Both the position numbers and the translations under genes were made by a program. A DNA stretch of 64,000 bases from Rhynchopus euleeides (Eukaryota; Euglenozoa; Diplonemea; Diplonemida; Diplonemidae), in NCBI GenBank assembly GCA_963210315.1, contig OY723296.1:744001-808000 (forward strand), given 5' to 3'. Of the stretch, positions 49,976 through 61,100 are shown one piece after another (the stretch's first letter is position 1; the number at the start of each line of letters is the position of its first letter). Under the pieces are notes generated by a model that ran no database searches, was not told the DNA's origin, and saw only the letters and a program-made list of their open reading frames with translations.

Positions 49976-51104
49976 TAATCAACTTCATAAGCTTCCTCAC
50001 GAGCGGCTGGAACACTGCAATGACATCCAGCTGCGGTGCTGGGGGTTCCAGTGTGAAGACATTGGGCAGGTCGGGTGAGCCCTGTCCATCAGTCTTCTCC
50101 GTCACATGCTTGCCCACGCCACGCATCGCGGTGTTGAGCGAGCTGTACAGCGCAAGGGACTGGGGGGTGCTGCTCCCGTGGTTTGCCAAGATGTCTGGGT
50201 CATTGATCTTTACGTATGTCCCAGGGACGGCCTGGGGGTTGCCGTCGGCATCGAGCACCATCTTCCCGTCCTCCTGCTTGAAGGAGACGCAGTCGCAGGT
50301 GTAGAGGAACCCTGCGCACAGCAGCTCCAGTGGCTCGTCCGTTGCCATCCAGTCGCACAGCGCATCATCGCCGTCATCTGTCAGTGAAGTCAGGACACGC
50401 TGCACAACGTACCGCAGCCCGTGAAACATTTCCTTCACGTGGTGTTCCCGGTACCCCAAATCCGGCGTTGCCTGTGGCAGCTGCCGCAACCATGATACGA
50501 GAGAGGTGGGGGTGTGGTCGGCGACAGGATCAATGAAGTCCACCTTGCGGCCGTCGCTGAGGATGTCGTCGTCTGTGCTCACAGGCTTCGCGTCGGTCCG
50601 TAGGACTTCTACCCTCCTGCCCGCACGCAAGCTGCCCACATCCCACGCAGCATCCTCATCCTCCAGGACACGTGTGAGGGCCGATGTGAGGTCATGAACC
50701 GTTTTGCTGATCTGTGGCGCAAGGGCCTCTCTCATGTCTGGCGCCAACCCACTCGACCCGAAAGCGTACCACAGCGGCAAGCGCCCGTGCCCATCCGCAA
50801 CGAGGGGGGCGCCGTGCCTCACCAGAAGGGCGGCTGTGTCTGTGTGGCTCAGCTGGACAGCACGGTGGAGCAGTGTTGTGCCGCAGGGGCTTGCCTGTGC
50901 AACGTCCACCTGTTTTCTCTGCAGCAAGCCATCGAGGTCGTCAAGCAGCAGCGTGCGCTCGACATCGTCCACACATGTGTAGGACGCAGGCATCGCAGGG
51001 TGTGTGTCAACCCACCCAAGCACTGGCATAGGGTCTTTCGCTCCGTGTGAAAAACAGTGCAGCGCTGCCCTGCTGAGGATTGGTCTCACACCCTCAGGCA
51101 CTCA

Positions 51105-52100
51105 CATGCATACCCCCGCAAGGTGGAAGCGGGTGTAGGTGGCGGGTGGTGGGGGCGGGGGGCACGGCCACAGTCTCCCAGGTGAAGCATTCGCTTTTTG
51201 CACCCCATCTACGTGCAGCAGCCGGAGCTAGGGGGGCGGCTGGGGCAGCGCGAGGCGAGGCGGGGTGGCGGCAGCAGCGCACGCCTGGCCTATCTACACA
51301 GTGTGGCGGCAGCCGCCCCTGCCGCCCTCTGGTGCCAGTCGGAAGACCTGCACGCAGCGGGTGGCAGGGGTGGCGCCGTGACAGTTCCAATGGTGGGCAC
51401 AGCACGATACTCACACCCAGGCCGTGCGCCGCGCCAGGGAAGGCGTGTGCAGGGTGGGTGGTGTCATGGCAGAAGCGCGCACATGTACTGCCTGCAACGA
51501 AGGAGGGTCATCCCGTTGCACATAGGGGTTCTTTTTGTCGGCAGGAGAGGAAGACTGGTTATTCCGACGGCGACTTCCACAGTAAAATATTTGTGGCGTG
51601 TTCTGTTTCTTCACTGGGTTCTTCTTTGTGCGCACCTTGTGTGCGGAAACTGTGACGGTTGGTCGCGTACTGTCCATTGTGATACCGCAGCCAGGCACCC
51701 TGCACTGCAGGTGTGCTGTGGGACGGGTTGTGGAGGCGTCAACGTCAACAAATCGGAGGAAGGGATGAGATGTGAGATGGAGAGAGGGAGAGGCAGTGAC
51801 GATTTGTAGTCGTGTTGACCACACAGCGAGCGCACACACACACACAGCGACTACTTTCTATTAGTGTAGAGCACGGCGAGCAGGCCCTGCCCTGATGTGA
51901 TCCCACTGTCACTGTGACACACACTTGCTCTTCATGCGATCACCACGACAACACAATCACGCTAGACACAGGCGGGCTGTCAGAGTGACTGTAACCTAAC
52001 ATGCCGCAAACTGACCACTGTGGAGTGCACAACTTGGCAACTTCTGCCGAGTCGGTGCGGGGGGCACCTCCACCACCTCCACCACCCACACAACCCCCGC
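51105..52100. other. Intergenic region
   Basis: About 1 kb separates the ART/NACHT gene start from the end of the CFAP337-like gene. I see no conserved reading frame, RNA gene or element termini here. Confidence 0.5.
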
Positions 52101-52101
52101 A

Positions 52102-55100
52102 TCAACCGTCTGTGAAGAGGTCGCCGCTTGTCCATTTGATAACGGTGCTTGTTGCGTTCACCCGTGTCTCGTTCTGCTTGTGCCCCCGCTGGCGATCCCT
52201 CTTCTCCTCCTTGGACTCCCAGTCGCGGCAGAGCCTGCAGGTTCGCCACTTCTTTGCGTCTGGCCGTGGGGACGATGCGTGGTGGGCGAAAGAAGCAGGC
52301 GGCTTCGCCGCATTCGGCGACTGGCACTGCAAGGTGCTCCACACGCCACAGCTGAGAGAGCCTTGCCCGTGGCGTCTGTCGCAGGTAGCGCCCTGCAGCT
52401 CTTTGTGCATCGTCATCTCGTCGCGCCGTATCCGGTTCGACCGATCCCGCTTGCGGGACGGGCCGCTGCCCCCCCGGTCCTTCGGCCCGCCAGTCCTCCT
52501 CCGCAGCTTTGCGATGCGGTCCTCCAGCTGCTCCATCGACAGCCCCACCTCGCGCAGCCGCAGGCCCTTCTCTGCCTTCTCAGGGCCTCTTTCCGGATCC
52601 TGCACCCCCTGCACCTCCTTCCCCGCCTCCGCCTGTGCAGTCTGGAACCCCCACCGGTGAGGATCGAAGCGTCTGTGCACAACAGGGTCAGACGTGCACT
52701 CCCCTGTTGTCCCCGGGCGCAGGCCAGCCGACTTTGAGACGGCAACGATCGGGTCGATGTGGTCGAGGAGTGCCTCCCTAGGGTCGAAGGTGCCTGCGCC
52801 GTTGAGATCCGGAAGGTCGTCGCTGCTGAAGACTGCGACAGAATCTGTGGGAGGGGCGGGAGGAAGGACGGTGGAGGGGTGTCCAAGAAAAACTCATCGG
52901 AATGGAGCACCTTCCTGATGGCAGCAGCACAGCGCGCCGGAAGTGAGTGCCGAATCTGCTTGGCAGAGCTGGGGGGGGGGGGGGGGGGGGTAGGGGGGGT
53001 CAAATGGGGGTGCACGGTGCGCTAGTGTTGGCAACCACTAGTGGAGTCGACAACTGAAACCTCGACAACTGACTGGGTTGTTGACGACAAGTGCCAGTTG
53101 TCGACTCGACAACTGGCACTTGTCGAGTCGACAACTGGCACTTGTCGACTCGACAACTCTATACACTGTACTGCAGGAAGAACGCCCAAGTATGAAGGGG
53201 AAAACGCACAGTTGGGTGTGTGCTTGGGATATGAGGTGTGGTGGCATATCAGCGCTGGACTTTGTTGCGAATTTCCTTGTGCCGTTTCTCCCTCCCACAA
53301 CCCACATCACCAGGGTCTTGCAAGCCCTGACCAGATTACCTCCATTGTTGAATAGATACACACACGCCAACAGACACACACACACACAGCTATCAATCAT
53401 GCCTGCCTCTGCCAAAACCACGGCGAAGAGAAGCAGAACGGAGGAAACCGCCCCGAGCTCGGCCCCCCCGACGAAGCAGCCCGCCACTCAGCCGGGCTTT
53501 ATTCAACTTTTTGTTGAATACTACGTCGAGCCGGAGGAGGGGGGGCGGCTGTCGAACACAGCCCTGAAGGCACTGATCGGGAAGATCACGGGCAAGCCCA
53601 TAAAGGGCAACGACGGGACCGTGAGCGCGGCGATGGGGGCCAGGTACAAGGAGTACCAGGGGGGGACGGTGTCGGAGAAGTCGGCGAAGGAGGCGCAGCT
53701 GGAGAGGTACTCCATCCGCACCAAGGGGGGGACGGATACGGAGTTCATTGGTGTGAGGATCACACCATCTCCATCAGCCTCCGCCAAGTCCAAGGCGAAA
53801 CTGGAGCAGATGCAGAAGCTGCACCCGCACGCCGCCCTCACCTCGGGCGTAAAGATGTCCCGGCTCTACGCCGCAGAGGTGAAGCTGGCTGCCCCCCAGA
53901 AGACGAAGGCATCCTCGAAGGCAGACAAGATCTTTCCTCAATACTCAGGAAGGAAGAGAGACGTGTCGTCGTTGCAGGGAGCAGCCAACACCTTTGCTCC
54001 AAGAACCGTCGGGGGATTCTACGAGTTCATCGTGGAATCTGGGCTGTCGACGGTACAGAAGGTGACCCAGAATGGGCACATTCTGCGCCTCACCCTGCGG
54101 AGGCTGCGCGCAACGCAGGACTTGGAGGCGAAGGAGTACGAGGTGGACCTGCACATCCCCTCCAAGTACCTGCTGGACCCGGGTCACGCTGCGCAGGTCA
54201 AGGACCGTGAGGGGATCGTCGTTGTGAGGCAGCTGCTGGTGGATTCTGGCGGCGAACAGTCGATACAGGCAACGACTGACACCGGCAAGTTTACAGACTT
54301 GCTGGATGGCGACGAAGATGAAGAAGAGGAACTGGACGATGAGGCAAGTGAGACTGCCCCCCCACCTAGCCCAAGCCAATCTAACTCAGGCCCAACGCAG
54401 GTGGATGTGGATGACATTTGATGATCCAGTGTGAGTGTGGAAGCGTCAACGTATATGAAAGCAAACGGAAGAAAAGGTGCAGAACGATCGCAGTGACACT
54501 TTCCCTTTTTTGGTTATCACTCTTGACGTCATCCTCCCCCCGCCGGTTCCTCAGGCATAGCCTTTTTTGTTGGGATGCACACACACACCACAGGAGAGCC
54601 GGGTGGGAATGGTTCCGAAGAGACAATGCAAGATGAAATGTCCTTGATGGCTGAGGGTATTCGCAGGTCACGATTTGTGGCAGGGACGTCCATCCGGAAG
54701 TGCGGTGAAATCTCGAAATGCATTCGAGAGACGTTTCGGGAGCACGGGAAGGCGCCTGAGAGGCACGGGCTCTCCCCGGCGACGGTGAGGAAGCATGAAG
54801 AGCACCTCCAGAGAGTGGTCGAGGCAAGGAGGGGTAGTTTGCTCAAAACTCTCGAGCACATTGTCGAAACACACCTGCATCGCATCGACATGGAACACCC
54901 TCGTGTTGTCCTGACTGCTGATGGCTATAACCCGGGCAGCAGGGACCTCACAGCCAGGATCCGCTTAGCTGCAGGTATTGCTCTAAGCTTTGGAAGCTGG
55001 CAACGGTCGAAGCAAGATCTACTCAGCCTGTGCCTCGGAAAGGACTATGGAGCGCGACCTCATTCTTTTCGAGATCCAACAACTTCAAAGTTGGGGCGAG

Positions 55101-58100
55101 AATGGGCTTTGGGGGGGTTCAGGACATACTCCGAAGTTAATGACCGCCGTTGGGGCATTCAATGTGTGTTCATGTGTTGTTGCGGGCAGCTGGGAAAAGG
55201 CAACAGGATCTCTCTACCGAAGACTTGAGTCTGCTGGGCTGGCGGACCACGTCAAAGAGAGAGGTCAGAGCGGGTGTGTCTTTTGGATTGATCCGAAAAA
55301 ACCACCGAAAACCATACTGAACGTGTGTGTGTGTGGCAAGGAACCTTGGGGTGTGCCTCCCACCCCTACTCAAGAAGAAACCCAGTCTCTCCCGGAGGAG
55401 GTTCATGAATTTCGATGCATTATTTGTGACTACTCCTCAGCAAAGAAAACGTCTCTGTTTGCACACTACGATGCAAAGCACAGACCAGGGAGCAATGTCC
55501 CTTGCTCGTCATGCACAATCGAATGCAAAATATGTCACACAACAATAAGATTGAAGGGACAAAGCCAGCACTACCTGGCCCACCACCCCCGCTCTCTCAC
55601 AACAAAACGTTGCTTACTTTGCTTTGAGACCTTCCGTAGTGTCCGTGAACGCGATCTCCACATGAAGACTGACCATCCTTGAGAAGGGGACAAGGAAATT
55701 CGCAACAAAGTCCAGCGCTGATATGCCACCACACCTCATATCCCAAGCACACACCCAACTGTGCGTTTTTCCCTTCATATTTGGGCGTTCTTCCTGCAGT
55801 ACAGTGTATAGAGTTGTCGAGTCGACAACTGCCAGTTGTCGACTCGACAAGTGCCAGTTGTCGAGTCGACAACTGGCAGTTGTCGAGTTTGAGGTTGTCG
55901 ACTCCACTAGTTGAGGTCACTCGTAACTACCAAACTAGTGCACCGTGTGACAAACACGATTTTTCAAAAAACCGGCGCAGAGGCCCCAAAGCCCCCGTAA
56001 ACCCTCCAAACCCCCCCAGATCGGTCCGGAAACCCATCGAACCCCACTTTTCCACCATTCCGGGCACCTCAGGTGCCCGAATTGGGGTACCTAAATTTTG
56101 TGCCACCGTTTGGTACCGTACAGTGCCACTGTGTGGGAGGTTGGAAAAGAAAATGCCCCAACACACCACATCTGAGGGTTGCAATGCATGTTGCTTGCCA
56201 ACCACGTCATCCGGTGGGTGTCAGGCGCTATGTAGGTGGCATTAGCCAGGTCTTCGATGTGTTCTGGCTTGTATATATACCTCCCTGCCTGCGGCACAGG
56301 CACTGCCTTTGTCCCCCACACCAGCCACAGAGAGCGTATTGTACTCGGTCCACGGTTGCTGATTCATTGTGATGCGTTGTATCCTCGAGTGAACGTCACA
56401 CACTAGTGGCACCACCACCCGCCATCCGAGAGCTGTATTGACTTTGCGCGCTTCCGTTGTATTCACCTCGCCACGCATATTGCACCGTTCAGTACCAGTG
56501 CTCTTGGGCCAGGCAAAGTAGACCGCAGCAACTACCAATTCTGGCACAATGGGTACCACGACAGCGCACTTCATGTGTTCCCGGAATGTACAGCTCGTGT
56601 TGCAACAGTCGTTGTCAACACATCCCGGTTGTGGAGCACTGCTGCACAGGAATCACACGACCATCTGGACTGTTCCGTACCTACAGGCAGCCTCCCGGTG
56701 CATGGTGGCAGGGAGGTATATATACAAGCCAGAACACATCGAAGACCTGGCTAATGCCACCTACATAGCGCCTGACACCCACCGGATGACGTGGTTGGCA
56801 AGCAACATGCATTGCAACCCTCAGATGTGGTGTGTTGGGGCATTTTCTTTTCCAACCTCCCACACAGTGGCACTGTACGGTACCAAACGGTGGCACAAAA
56901 TTTAGGTACCCCAATTCGGGCACCTGAGGTGCCCGGAATGGTGGAAAAGTGGGGTTCGATGGGTTTCCGGACCGATCTGGGGGGGTTTGGAGGGTTTACG
57001 GGGGCTTTGGGGCCTCTGCGCCGGTTTTTTGAAAAATCGTGTTTGTCCACGTAAAAGGGTGGCATTTGACCCCCCCTAGGGGGGGGGGGGGGGATGCCAG
57101 CTGTACAGCCCCCCCTCCCCTCCCGCAACACAAACAAACCCAACAAACACACCTTGAGGGTTCAGCATAAACTTGAGCTGCCGGGCAGTCTGCGGCGGGC
57201 GGGGCTGCTTCCCTGTGCCGACAACAGAATTCTCTTTGATGATGGCGCGGGCTGAAAGGGTCCCACCCTGTGTCCCTGGCCGCTGCCGCCACCCACCTGC
57301 CCCCCCACACGACGCCCCCTCCGGCAGACACAGCTGCGGCACACCCGCCACCGCTGCAGACGCCGACGCCGAAGCAAGCGTCGCCACCTTCCCAGCCGAC
57401 GACGCAATCGACGCAAACGTCGTCGTCTTCTGATAGCACGCCCGCCCCGGCTGCTTCACCGGAATCGGCAGCATGGTGTCCATCCTCCCCATCTGCTGCG
57501 GCCCTCTGGGGCTCAGCCCGCCCACACTCCCTACACCCCCCTCCTCCACCACCACCTCGCCCTCCGCCACCCCGTCGGACGACGCCCCCCGGCTGCTGCA
57601 CCGCGAGCCCCCACCTCGGAGGCCGACATCACCCCCTGCACCACCCCCCGCATCGCCACCTCCCCCAACGGCGTGGTGCTTCAGGTTGACGGCGCAGACT
57701 GTCGCGGGGGACTGCGTCTGCCAGGTGGTGCGATCCCCAAGCTGCCAGTGCTGCATCCCGAGGACACCGATCAGAGCGCCTTCAGCGCTGTGCAGCTTCG
57801 TCGTCCCATCTGCGGAGGATGAAACCAAAGCCAGGCCCCCCGACCAGCTGATCCACTGCAGCGCCGTCACACCGCCGGTGTGCGCCTGGAACCCCCTCAC
57901 GGACACCATCCGCCTGCAGTCACCACCCCCTCTGAGGCACACCCTCCCGCCCTCCTCCGGCTCAGCCCCTCTGCCGCTGCAGATCGGGGCCAGGTCGATC
58001 AGCCCGATGGAGCCCTGATCCGTCCCTGCCGCGAGAACTGCCAATCCGCTGTCGACGCAGAGCTTCGCAGCCACTGGGTTGTCCGCCTCCCCTGCAAGGC

Positions 58101-61100
58101 ACGCCGCAAACACACCGGAGGGGGGGGCCAGCGGTGGGCCTGCTGGAGGGGTCGGCGGGGAGGCCATGCCTCCATCAGCGGCCTCGTATGCATCGCCCTG
58201 ATCCTGCCCCGGCAGAACCACGCCAGGAAACAAACGCGAAGATGAGGGGAGATTCCCCCCAGGGGACCCCATGCGCGGGCTTTCCGCGGCAGCAGCAGCT
58301 CTGCTGCTGCCACGCCATGGCGGGGCGGGCCCAGCGGGATGGGCGGGGGAAACCGTTAGGGTCGCAAGGGAGACCAGCAGCTTCGACACCGTATTCCAAA
58401 CCTCGAGGACCCCGTCGGACCGCGAGGTGATGATGAAGTCGGCAGTGCAGGAGGGGGCGCCGCCCCCGCCACCCCCACCCCCGCCATGCTGGAGGCAGGC
58501 AATCGCTTCGATGCAATAGGGCCGCCCCTCTCTAGCGGGGGCGCGGAGGAGACATCCATCCTGCTTCTGGCTCTGCATGTTGTACACCGCGGTGGTCCCG
58601 CTGGACAGCCCGACGGCGACGCGCCTGCCGAACTTGCAGAGGCAGGTCACCGTGGCGGGGGGGCGCGGCGGGGGGTGGGGATGTTGAGGCGGGGTTCCAC
58701 CGCCACCGCCACCACCCCCCCGCGGGCTTTGCGGGGGGGAGCCAAACGCCTCCTCCGCAGAGCTGACCCCACCCGCAGGGGCGTCCCAGCTGGGCCCGGC
58801 AGCACCTCGGCAGGCGGGGAGGGCGAGGCCACTGCCGCCACCTCCTCCCCCACCGCCGCACCGCCCGCGCTTGCCGCGCTTCCTCTGCTTCTGCTTGCGG
58901 GGCTGCGCCCCGCAGCCTGCCGGCGGAGGTGGGGGTTGGGGCAGCCCCTGTGCCTCCAGAGGAGTGGGTGGGTGGAGTGGCGCCCCAGCCAGGTGGGCGA
59001 CGGAGAATTCAGCGGATTGGCGGATGCTGTACACCGGCTCGTCGGGGAAGCCGGCGAGGGTGACACCGGAGGCAGCGAGGACGAACGGTGTTGCGAGGGA
59101 TCCCATCCCGCTGCAGTGCGCGATGGCGCAGATTTCCAGGGGGCCCGCACTGCCAGCCAAGGGGAGGGGCTGGTCGTTCCCAGAGGTGCCTCCCTTCGAA
59201 CCCAACCCCTGATGGGCAGCCCCGGTCCCTCCGTTCTTCTTCCCGAGCTTTGCACCGCCGGCGTGGCGGTGGAACTCCGCGAGAGGCTGCCCGTTGATGA
59301 AATTCCACGCCATGAGGGTTCCGTCTTGGGTCCCCGTGATGACGCGTCGCATCAGGTCATCCACACAGGCCGATGTGATGCGTGCCCCAGGCTTGGGCAT
59401 CATTCGGGCAGCACTGAATGCGAAAGTGCGCCTTCCTGTTAAGGCATCCCACACCATCACATTCTCCGGGTCGACCGACACCAGGAGCGGCTTCTGCGGG
59501 GGGCTCCCTGCAACCATCACATCGACACACGGGAGGGTGTGCCCCAGGAAGGGTGAGGTGCGGTTGGATGAGGTGCTCCGCATGGGCCACGCCGTAGGGA
59601 AAGTGGTTCCGGTGACGAGGGTGTGCCGCCCCGCGTCGTAACACAGGGCGATGTGCTTCGCGTCGCTGGAGGTGCATCCCCCGGAGGTGGACTGGCCCCC
59701 GCAGTCCCACAGCGTCTGCATGCAGCGGAAGGTGCGGACATCCCATATCTTGACACACCTGTCGTACCCCGCGGTGACAATCTGGTGGTCCTGATCGTGG
59801 AACTGGACGTGGAGGAGTGAGGCGGCATGCCCCTGCAGGCTGAACACTGGCTTCTTGATGAAGGGGTTCCATATCAAAACGTGCCGCTCTGTCCCGCATG
59901 TTGCGATAACTTTCAGCGCTTCGGACCAATCGAGGGAGATGACGGAGCGGGTGTGCCCGCACAGCTCCCGCACTGCAGTGCCAGTGTCTAGGTTTGTCAC
60001 TCGAACCGTCCCATCCCATGACCCTGAGATGGCGCTCTGGAGGTATTTTGTGAGGCGGATTTTTGTGATGCCTGCTGAGGAGGTGCCGGCCTGGGTTGCA
60101 TAGCTCTTTACGGCATGCGCGGAGTAGTCGGAAATCGCATGGAGGACGGTCCGGGTGCCCGAGAGAGCGGGGCTGAGGTTGTACAGCTGCATCCGCCCGT
60201 TGCGCAGCCCCAGCAGGATGGAGTCCTGCCCCGATTCCGACGCGAAGTATTCGAGGGCTGTCGGGGGCTCCACCAGATCCTTCAGCGCAGTCACCTCGAT
60301 CTTCCTGCTCTTCGACCTGTCACGGTATGATTGCTCCATCATCTGCTGGAAATCCTCCAGCCCCGAGTGTGCCCCTCTCTTCGCTCTGTGGTTGTTAGTC
60401 GACGGGGCGCTCTCCCCCCATGCCTTCTCCATATCCACGCTGACGCCGTATTTCCTCCGGTCCTCCAGGTTCCGCAGTGTGATGGTATCCCGCACATCTT
60501 GGTTCGCATGCGCCCTCCCGTGGAACGCCCTCAGAATCTCCCCCGTTGTCGAATCCAAGACACACACCTTCCGATCCGTGCTGCAGAGCACGATCCGGCT
60601 CGCCCCCTTCATGAAGCAGGCATCGGAAATCCAGGAAGACCCGTTGTACAACACCTTCTCGTGGGCAAGCCCCTGCGCCTGCCACACCTTCACAGTACCA
60701 TCCCTCGAGAAGCTGTAGTACCGCCCATTTCGGGGGTGGACCAAAATGAGTGAAATCAGGTCGGTGTGATGCATGTCCTTCTTCTTCGAGGTGGGGTTCC
60801 CCTGCATGACATATTCGGCCTGGACAGAGTTTTTGAGGGACCGCTGCTGGGCTTCGAGCAGGACGTAGGTGCTGAAGTCAGTCCAGTTGACCCGGTGCGT
60901 CCCTCGCGCATCGATGGAGTGGAACCAGCGGCGCAGCTTCCTCCGGGGGAGAAGCCCGGATAGGACGAGGGAGAAACCAGCAACAAACCCATCCTCGTTG
61001 AGAGAGCGGTGCGTGCCATCCTGCGAGACGAACACATCCTGAAGGCACTTCAGCTGCTCGAGGGTGATCTCGTGCTCAGATGGCTCTCCCCCCGACGGTT

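Larger units (their letters stand above)
44091..51101 (-). pseudogene. Ankyrin / ADP-ribosyltransferase / NACHT / WD40 gene split by a transposon
   Basis: Coding pieces are 51101-49976, 48214-44766, 44554-44465 and 44420-44091. The first break is the transposon at 48217-49975; the others are introns of 211 and 44 nt (GTATTG...TTCCAG, GTATGT...CTGCAG). Leaving out the element and one TA keeps the frame: the 5' part supplies 1,126 nt (phase 1) and the 3' part resumes at the second codon position, for 1,664 codons. Order: ankyrin-like repeats (~50-120); arginine-type ADP-ribosyltransferase with the R-S-ExE set (FRG ~387, STS ~411, EKE ~450-452); NACHT NTPase (P-loop GDGGTGKTS ~558, Walker B LILDSLDE ~640); pentapeptide-like DLRGAVFWRADLTG; then many WD40 repeats. 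It resembles an NLR-type sensor carrying an ART effector. As it stands the element's stops separate the ankyrin/partial-ART half from the rest. Confidence 0.8.
53013..55947. mobile_element. 2,935-bp two-gene transposon with CACGGTGC termini and TG target duplication
   Basis: Ends read CACGGTGCGCTAGTGTTGG and its near-complement CCAAACTAGTGCACCGTG. Inside, a long inverted repeat runs through GTCGACAACTGGCACTTGTC arrays and a common block (CTGTACTGCAGGAAGAACGCC...GCGAATTTCCTTGT), present at 53165-53281 and inverted at 55690-55800. TG flanks both sides (53011-53012, 55948-55949). The intact fold-back arm at 62935-62945 shows the empty site GGGGGTGACAAAC with a single TG. Two plus-strand genes are carried: these are the only well-supported plus-strand coding sequences in the window. 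Confidence 0.83.
52993..57076. mobile_element. Fold-back element in the CFAP337-like intron, host of an inner transposon
   Basis: The ends GGGGGGGTCAAATG and GCATTTGACCCCCCC lie between TA dinucleotides (52991-52992, 57077-57078) that sit in long G-runs. Apart from the inner insertion at 53013-55947, what remains (~1,147 bp) matches the intact copy at 61806-62955 in inverted central orientation. The arms (ACAAACACGATTTTTC...GGTACC...GTACCTCCCTGCC) flank a ~430-bp centre (56290-56720). No gene is carried by the fold-back itself. Confidence 0.85.

Noticed and set aside
52868-53010. Extra exon of the CFAP337-like gene just before exon 2
   Set aside because: A frame reading AKQIRHSLPARCAAAIRKVL looked plausible, but no donor there gives the phase needed for exon 2. 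The distant donor at 57152 fits exactly.
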